A DNA stretch of 64,000 nucleotides. It comes from Sternotherus odoratus (taxonomy: Eukaryota > Chordata > Testudines > Kinosternidae). Under the pieces are notes generated by a model. It saw nothing but the letters and a program-made list of their open reading frames with translations. It searched no databases and had not been told where the DNA came from. Shown here piece by piece: positions 58,438-64,000 of this stretch. The translations under genes and the position numbers were made by a program. Position 1 is the first letter of the stretch; each line of letters opens with the position of its first letter. The stretch covers positions 135,273,259-135,337,258 of the forward strand of contig JAVMKO010000003.1 of the NCBI GenBank assembly GCA_032164245.1. The letters run 5' to 3'.

Positions 58438-59199
58438 TATTAAATGGTATTTGTACTAAGGAAGATATGAAGTTTTTTCTATGTGCAATGTGGAAGAGTT
58501 AGTATTGCTGCAGAAATCTTCTGAGTGACACCTATTTGAAATCTAGTTTGTTTAAAAAAAAAACGTTAAGTAATTTGACTTTTGACATCTCTAGCAAGTG
58601 TTGGCCTGTTTAAAAAAAAAATTACATAAGGCCAAATCAGTTCAATCAGGATTGGAAAAGTTCATTTTTACTATTTTTTTTTAAATACTTACCTAATAGA
58701 AAATCCATCTTTTGGATTTCACAAACCATGGATGACTATTCCAGAAGGAATTTAAGAAAGTTAAGTGCACCTGAAAAGCGGGATCTCAGAATGCAAGCAG
58801 AATTCCAGACATACTGGCCGCTATCAGGACCCACTACAAGATTAACGGAAATAAAGTGCATCCCAAGTAAATTTTACTCTAATCAAGTACTAGTGCCAAG
58901 GCAAAAAAATAAATACTGGACTCTTATATAGAGCTAGGAGACATTTTTCCGCTGAAACGCTCTCCTTCCAAAAATGCAGATCTGATCAACCAAAACACTT
59001 CATGAATTAATTTCAATGTCAGCAAGTTGTTTCAATACGGAATTTTTCTTTTTTCCAGAAATGTCAAAAGTTGAATGCCCAGATCACTGGGCTATAGGTT
59101 ACTTTGATGCATTTCTTTCTCAAATTTAATCTGTTTAAACTGTTATGCTTTGGATAAGTAGGTAAATATTTATTGGTCCAGAAGGAGAGTGAATCACTC
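58438..59199. other. RPS6KC1 intron
   Basis: A-rich runs at about 58553-58563 and 58611-58621, and an AT-rich unclassified repeat at about 58940-59080. No supported exon; a weak candidate at 58693-58729 is discussed under findings. Confidence 0.4.
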
Positions 59200-59262
59200 T
59201 CTATAGCGCAATGGTTAGGGAGGGAGATACCCAAGTCTTAGTCCCTGCTCCAATTAACTTTC
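59200..59262 (+). repeat. tRNA-derived SINE head
   Basis: CTCTATAGCGCAATGGTTAG resembles an A-box region and CAAGTCTTAGTCCCTGCTCC a weak B-box region. It is followed by an unrelated reversed MIR-like piece. Confidence 0.5.
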
Positions 59263-59269
59263 AATTATT

Positions 59270-59465
59270 TATACAAAGTAGCACATTTCTTCCACATAAC
59301 TCAAAACATCTCACACATAAGGATTAGTATCAACTCTGTTGTACAAATGTGGAAACTGACGCACAAGTGAAGTGACTTGCTCCATGACACACCACAGGGC
59401 AGTGAAGAGCCAGGAACAGACTTGGCTCTCCTAACACCCAGTCCGGTGCCACTGGAGCACATTAG
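59270..59465 (-). repeat. MIR-like SINE
   Basis: In reverse orientation it contains GTGGAAACTGACGCACAAG, TGAAGTGACTTGCTCCATGA, CACACCACAGGGCAGTGAAG and CCCAGTCCGGTGCCACTGG, the body of the MIR-type SINE (GGGAAACTGAGGCAC, GTGACTTGCCCAAGGTCA). Confidence 0.65.
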
Positions 59466-60242
59466 CTACAATGGACATTTATTTTTAAAAGTGAATTTGT
59501 ATGCAGAAAAATGCAAACAATGCATGTATAGCACAGCATATTGGTCACTCAGACAGCATAGACATGTTACAGATAGATGATTAGATCTGGACCCCCAAAC
59601 AGATGAATCGTAAAAGTCAGCGTACAAGTAAGCAATAGAAAATTTGAATGCAGTCAAAAGCAAAGTGGCTGCGCAGTGACACCGAGCAGGAGCCCTGTTA
59701 GTTCCACAATTTTGGGATTTTCTTTTAAATGTTTCTGTCGGGAGAGTGTGGGTGTATGCTCTTTGGAAGTAGTGACAAAAACAAGAGGATACAAAGACTT
59801 TTGGATAAGTATCGTTAGGATGAAAGAAAACCTGACAGACCAGTAACTCCCATTTCCTAACCATGCTTTAGTTTTAGTTTACAATGTCCTGTTGAATTTT
59901 GACTCATCCAGTCTGCAGATACGTTACATTGCAAGTTCACATCCTAAAAAGCTAAGTGGATGTATCCCAAAAGCAATCATTTAGCTTTTGCTAAGTTGGT
60001 AAGAGTCTGTAATGCAGAGCTATGTATTCAGGTGCCTGCAAAACATAATTATAGCTGAAAAATTGTGGACATACTGGATTTGGGCTTTGCTAAAAACAGT
60101 TAAAGACAACAATCAGGGTTCCCAAATAACCATGACCACACAAGGGAGAGAGAATAGGAGTATTGAGACACATCTACTCAATTCATCCTTCAAAACTTTC
60201 CCAAATTCTGTACCTTAGTGAAAAAGGGGGAAATGTTTTCAG

Positions 60243-60345
60243 GATTCATAAATCCAAAGGCCAGAAGGGACCATTGTGATAATCTAGTCTGACCTCCTGT
60301 ATAACATAGGCCATAGAACTTCCTCCAAATAATTCATTTTGAACT
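60243..60345 (-). mobile_element. CR1 3'-end fragment, separate subfamily
   Basis: CCAAAGGCCAGAAGGGACCA, TGATAATCTAGTCTGACCTC and ACATAGGCCATAGAACTTC mark the end of a CR1 subfamily different from the copy at 54903. Confidence 0.75.
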
Positions 60346-60740
60346 ACAGTATACCTTTAAAAACAAAAAACAAACAAAAAAAACCAGTCCTGATTTATGT
60401 AAACCATGATATTCCACCCTACTGAAAAACACATCTCTCCCTACTGCTTCTTTGATCACAAGCCGCATAAAGTATCTCATGTTTCGTGAGCGGCAGAAAA
60501 AAAATCCAGATCTTGTAAAGAGGAGATGCAGCCACTAGTCCACTTCATAATATATAAAATGATTATTAGAACATATATACTTGTGTGTGCAGTACCCAAC
60601 GTAACTGGGACCTCACTTCTGGGTGCTACTATAACATAAGCAATAACTCCAATGCATAATAGTAGCAGCAGCAGTGGAGGCTGTAGTGTACATAGGACAC
60701 AGGAGTTTATCACCAGAATCTCTAACGTGACAGTACAGTA

Positions 60741-60920
60741 CAGATGGTCCCCGACTTACACAAAATCACACTTACGGAAAAAGTTCCATAAGCCAGAAAT
60801 AGGATTTTCAAGTTGCAGAAATTTTTGCGTAATGTACAAGTATACATTTCTGACTTACGCAAAATTCGAGTTACGCAAGGCTTTCCAAAACAGAACGACT
60901 GCATAAGTTGGGGGCATCTG
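60741..60920. mobile_element. Short MITE with TA TSD
   Basis: The ends CAGATGGTCCCCGACTTACA and TGCATAAGTTGGGGGCATCTG are inverted, flanked by TA at 60739-60740 and 60921-60922. Internal GACTTACGCAAAATTCGAGT is also partly symmetrical. The TA target and ends fit a pogo/mariner-type MITE. Confidence 0.8.
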
Positions 60921-61050
60921 TAGTTAAAAACAGAGTCCCACATATATTACCACCTTCACCATTGCTAACCCTGGCGTTGAATAACCGCTACAAAGTTTGC
61001 TAGCATAGAAGAAGCCTGTCTGCCCACCATCTGACAAAAATTGAGCAATA

Positions 61051-61187
61051 CCCTGTTTCCCCGAAAGTAAGACATCCCCCGAAAATAAGACGTACTTCCA
61101 GTTTTGCCTCTCGCTGTAATATAATGTAATGTAATTTTGGGAGCAAAAATTAATATAAGACACTGTCTTATTTTCGGGGAAACACGG
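61051..61187. mobile_element. Short MITE with near-palindromic ends
   Basis: The ends CCCTGTTTCCCCGAAAGTAA and TTATTTTCGGGGAAACACGG are inverted repeats, flanked by TA at 61049-61050 and 61188-61189. The GAAAATAAGAC motif repeats within the left arm. Non-autonomous. Confidence 0.85.
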
Positions 61188-61235
61188 TATCTATATTTCA
61201 AACCAGTCTTTGGACAAGGACAGAACAGCCACTAC

Positions 61236-61960
61236 TTACATTCTTGAGACTGGCAATAGAATCTTTAGGGCTAGTAATGTAACCCATTCTGACCAGCGAG
61301 TCTCTAGTCTGGCAAGACAAACCACCACTGAATTGTTGTCCATTAGTTTCCATACCCTAAAAACCTCTACAATTTGAAGTTTCTTGAGTGCTCTCCAGAC
61401 TGATAGGGGCTCCTGTTTGTTTATGCTTAAAGAGATTTGACAGTTTCCAACAGCCACTTAAACTCTGATGTACCACGGAAGCCCCCCAGCCTGGTTTTGA
61501 AGCATCTGTTTCTAAAATTTCTGGCATTGGTAGTGCCAACAAAAACTGAGGCCTTGTTAACATCACACTGGCTTTCCACTACAGTAGATCTTGCCAAGTG
61601 CTTTCTGACAAAGCTACCAGATAACTTTGTGGACTTCCTGGCCTCTAACACACCTCTCTAAAGCCCTCTAATGTTTTGTGACCATGGGATGAGCTTATAA
61701 GGGAATCCACCAGCCGCATTAACTGTGTTTGGAGGAATGACAGCATCACAGCTTCTGGAAAAAACAAGAATGTTTTCTTCTTGATCAAAGAATGCTTGGG
61801 GTTAAATTTTCTGAGTCCAGATTAAAACCCAATAATTTTAAACTTCACCTTGGATACAAGTTGTGCAGTAAAGGGAATGGGTGTCAAATCAATAGCAGAA
61901 CCCTTCGCAAATAAGCAGTTACCTTCATATGGAACTTTGCAACCTCTTCTGAACAGGCCT
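61236..61960 (-). pseudogene. DIRS-like retroelement RT/RNase H relic
   Basis: Minus-strand frames show ETDASKPGWGAS, followed after a shift by INKQEPLSVWRALKKL, then MDNNSVVVCLAR and SEWVTLLALKIL. The order TDAS..GWGA, then SDN(S/T)VV..L.R, then a hydrophobic helix is that of the RNase H domain of DIRS1-type (tyrosine-recombinase) retrotransposons. Upstream (61650-61960) weak RT-like text is broken by stops. No terminal repeats were found. A classical LTR element is the main alternative. Confidence 0.55.
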
Positions 61961-62016
61961 TAATTTAACCTGTTTTCCAGTTTAAATTAACATTTTTATC
62001 CTTGAACTTCCTAATA

Positions 62017-62287
62017 CGATGCCGGCCCACAAAATTTTGGCACCTGAGGCGGGGAGCTCAAATGACACCCCCATGTTCCCTCACTTGGGCCAAAACTTTG
62101 AAAAGTCTCTCGTGTCCTCCTTCCTCTAGCACAGCACTCCACCATCTCTGTGCATCTAGAGCAGAGAGAATACATATGCACCAGCAGCAGACACAGTTTT
62201 CTACACTCTGGGTCTAAGTGGTGCCCTCCACCCAGTCTGGCACCTGAGGCAGCCGCTTCAGTTCATCTCATGGCACAGCCAGCCTTG
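62017..62287. mobile_element. hAT-type MITE
   Basis: The ends CGATGCCGGCCCAC and GCCAGCCTTG are decayed forms of CAGGGCCGGC inverted repeats. TCCTAATA (62009-62016) and TCCTAATG (62288-62295) form an 8-bp duplication with one mismatch. GGCACCTGAGGC occurs twice inside. Confidence 0.82.
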
Positions 62288-62295
62288 TCCTAATG

Positions 62296-63245
62296 GTGCA
62301 ACTGGCCTCTAAGCACGATAAGCCACCATGGAGCAATGTATAAACTAAATGTTCTATTCGCCCATTGCGCCTTTCTAATGAAACTAAACTTTTTGAAGTT
62401 TGGATGCAAAGGATACATACAGGAGTGACACCGTTTTAGGTATTTACACTGAAACAGGCACTGACCCTGAAGTTTTTATCCATTCCCAAAGAGGACGCTG
62501 CCTGTTTATCTTTTTTTGTTTTTAACTGGGAGCAGTAATGCTAGTACCTCTAAGTGACTAAGCAGCCATTTTAGCTGTATCATTACACCTTGGAGCTCTG
62601 GATAATTGGGAAGTTTTGGCTTTTGACTGATCAGGGGAACCCCAAAAGCAGAGAAAGAGATGGTTTTTAGAGGAATGAGTGTGAGGTAGCCATCATTTAT
62701 GAAAACCTCTTTTATAAGGATTTTGATAAGATTATCTACCCTAAAAATTTACAAGATTCTGGCACTTTGACTGCTATTAACCAACAGGTTTTCTCCGGTC
62801 ATCAAAACACCATGGTGCTCTGGGTGACAAAGCATAATCTCCCCATACAAATACAGTGTAATTTTACTCCATTTTATATTCATGGTTTCTACTTCTACAA
62901 TGTCCAACAATTTAAAAGGTCTTACTGAGTCAGCCACTGTCCACTGCACCCGCCTGTATCAAAATCCCCATCCTAGGTGTCAATCACCTTCCAGTTATTT
63001 TTCTTGGCAAAATTCAAAAAAGGCTCTCAGATTGGATATCAAGACAGTCAGGATTCCAGCTGTTCTTGTACTTACAGTGTTCCAGCTATGCTTTACTAAG
63101 ACAGAGATGGTAAGTGATCTTTGGCATAGGAATCCAGATAACCTGGGGAACCTCAAGGGTTGATGGTCATTGGATTGCCATGGATACTAGAAACACAATG
63201 GCAGTATTTTTTAACTTCATTATCTGACAAAGGTCAGGGAGGAAG
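62296..63245. other. RPS6KC1 intron, no exon seen
   Basis: Ordinary intronic sequence. Frames 62749-62949 and 62882-63163 have no recognisable domain. Confidence 0.4.
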
Positions 63246-63365
63246 GATGGTCTTCTAAATAAGGCACTGGACAGGGACACTGGAGATCTGTGTTTAAATC
63301 CTGGATCTATGACATTTCTTGTGCATAGCCTTGGGCAAGTCACCACTTCCTTTCTGTCACCCTTT
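63246..63365 (+). repeat. MIR-like SINE
   Basis: TAAGGCACTGGACAGGGACA, TCTGTGTTTAAATCCTGGAT (B-box region) and AGCCTTGGGCAAGTCACCAC follow the order of MIR-type SINEs. Confidence 0.65.
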
Positions 63366-63384
63366 GGCCTGGCCTGCAGTGGGA

Positions 63385-63662
63385 GTGAGGGAGAAATTGA
63401 TCTAAGATATGCAACTTCAGCTACAAAAATAACATAACTGAAGTCAACATCCTTAGATCCACTTACCTCAGCATCTTTATGGCAGTGAGTCGACTGCTGC
63501 AACTCCCATCGACTCCGCCTGCGCCTCTCGTGGCGGTGGAATACAGGGGTTGATGGAAGAGCGCTTGGAGATCAATTTATCGCATCTAAACCAGATGCGA
63601 TAAGTCAACCCCTGATGAATCGGTCGCTACCTGCTGATCCGGCGGGTAGTATAGACATACCC
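63385..63662. mobile_element. MITE with TAGACATACCC end
   Basis: The right end GGGTAGTATAGACATACCC and internal AATTGATCTAAGATATGCAA, AACTGAAGTCAACATCCTTA, GTGAGTCGACTGCTGC belong to a small DNA element with GGGTATGTCTA-type ends. The left end is decayed, so that boundary is approximate. Confidence 0.55.
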
Positions 63663-64000
63663 TCTCTTGTCTATTTATATTATAAGCTTTCAGGGTCAAA
63701 GACTGTTTCTTATAATGTGTATGTACTGTATCTAGTACAAAAAAAAAAAAACTCAGTTGAGGAATCGAGGCACTATCAGAATATAAATAAATCAACGACC
63801 AGAAGAGTAAGTCAGGGTCATTTAGAGTTTGGATGATAGAAGCATAGCCATCCAAGGACTTGGACCACCTTGCTATTCCTCAAAGGAAAGTGAATTAGAA
63901 TCTGGGGTGGCACAATTCCTCTCAGTATCACTTGAGTACATCACTCAAGGATAGACAGGATACATTGAAGGTGGTGTTTAGGATGGTTTCAAGCTGTGAG
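63663..64000. other. RPS6KC1 intron, no exon seen
   Basis: Nothing recognised except a short A run near 63739-63751. The remaining upstream exons of the gene must lie beyond the window. Confidence 0.4.

Noticed and set aside
54060..64000. Search for the next upstream RPS6KC1 exon
   Set aside because: I found no minus-strand segment matching the expected kinase N-lobe or the VFLVLQHAE-like residues before GKLW; it probably lies beyond the window.
1..64000. CRISPR arrays, operons, rRNA or functional tRNA genes
   Set aside because: No regularly spaced repeats, ribosomal RNA signatures or foldable tRNAs were seen; the sequence is vertebrate.

Overview
The window reads as nuclear DNA of a reptile, most likely a turtle. 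The evidence is a split vertebrate gene with GT-AG introns, many CR1 LINE fragments with 3' ends close to TTCTATGA, short insertions of an AATCAGAGAGGTAGCCGTG-type family, hAT and pogo-like MITEs, a Helitron, old MIR-like SINEs, and no operons or compact bacterial coding. The species call is inference from repeat content, not from a search.

One host gene is supported. The minus strand carries the last five coding exons of RPS6KC1 (RPK118, ribosomal protein S6 kinase-like): 53978-52392, 52120-52031, 34637-34555, 33082-32987 and 30078-29968. Every junction has GT/AG and the phases agree (1,1,0,0). Together they encode the C-terminal 654 residues plus a TGA stop. The upstream part (PX, MIT and first part of the kinase-like domain) must lie beyond base 64000. 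The kinase-like domain is split by a Ser/Glu/Asp-rich insert of about 470 residues held in one exon, and its DFG triplet reads TYF.

Bases 1-29967 are downstream of the gene and I see no second host gene there. They hold a decayed LINE (745-2400), a Helitron with a G-rich minisatellite (2421-3245), solo LTRs (5613-6414, 9146-9603, 17083-17771), an L3/CR1-like LINE end (9900-10345), a CR1 with a MITE nested in it (14696-16083) and hAT or pogo MITEs (22341, 24846, 25999).

Bases 30079-52030 are the last introns, with CR1 pieces, MITEs, SINEs, a 1.9-kb CR1 carrying an inverted Penelope-like insertion (45285-47171), a solo LTR containing a nested hAT MITE (49441-50787), and a second inverted Penelope-like insertion (51285-51487). 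Bases 53979-64000 are the intron upstream of the large exon, with a CR1, a hAT MITE, a cluster of short DNA transposons (60741-62287) and a DIRS-like RNase H relic.

Many insertions could be bounded to the base from target-site duplications read directly: 5 bp at two LTRs, 4 bp at a third, 8 bp at hAT elements, TA at pogo/mariner-like elements, and 13-16 bp at the Penelope-like elements. I found no convincing new gene system. The most unusual items are the two mirror-image hairpin insertions, which meet at a hammerhead-ribozyme-like core, and the architecture of the RPS6KC1 kinase-like domain.
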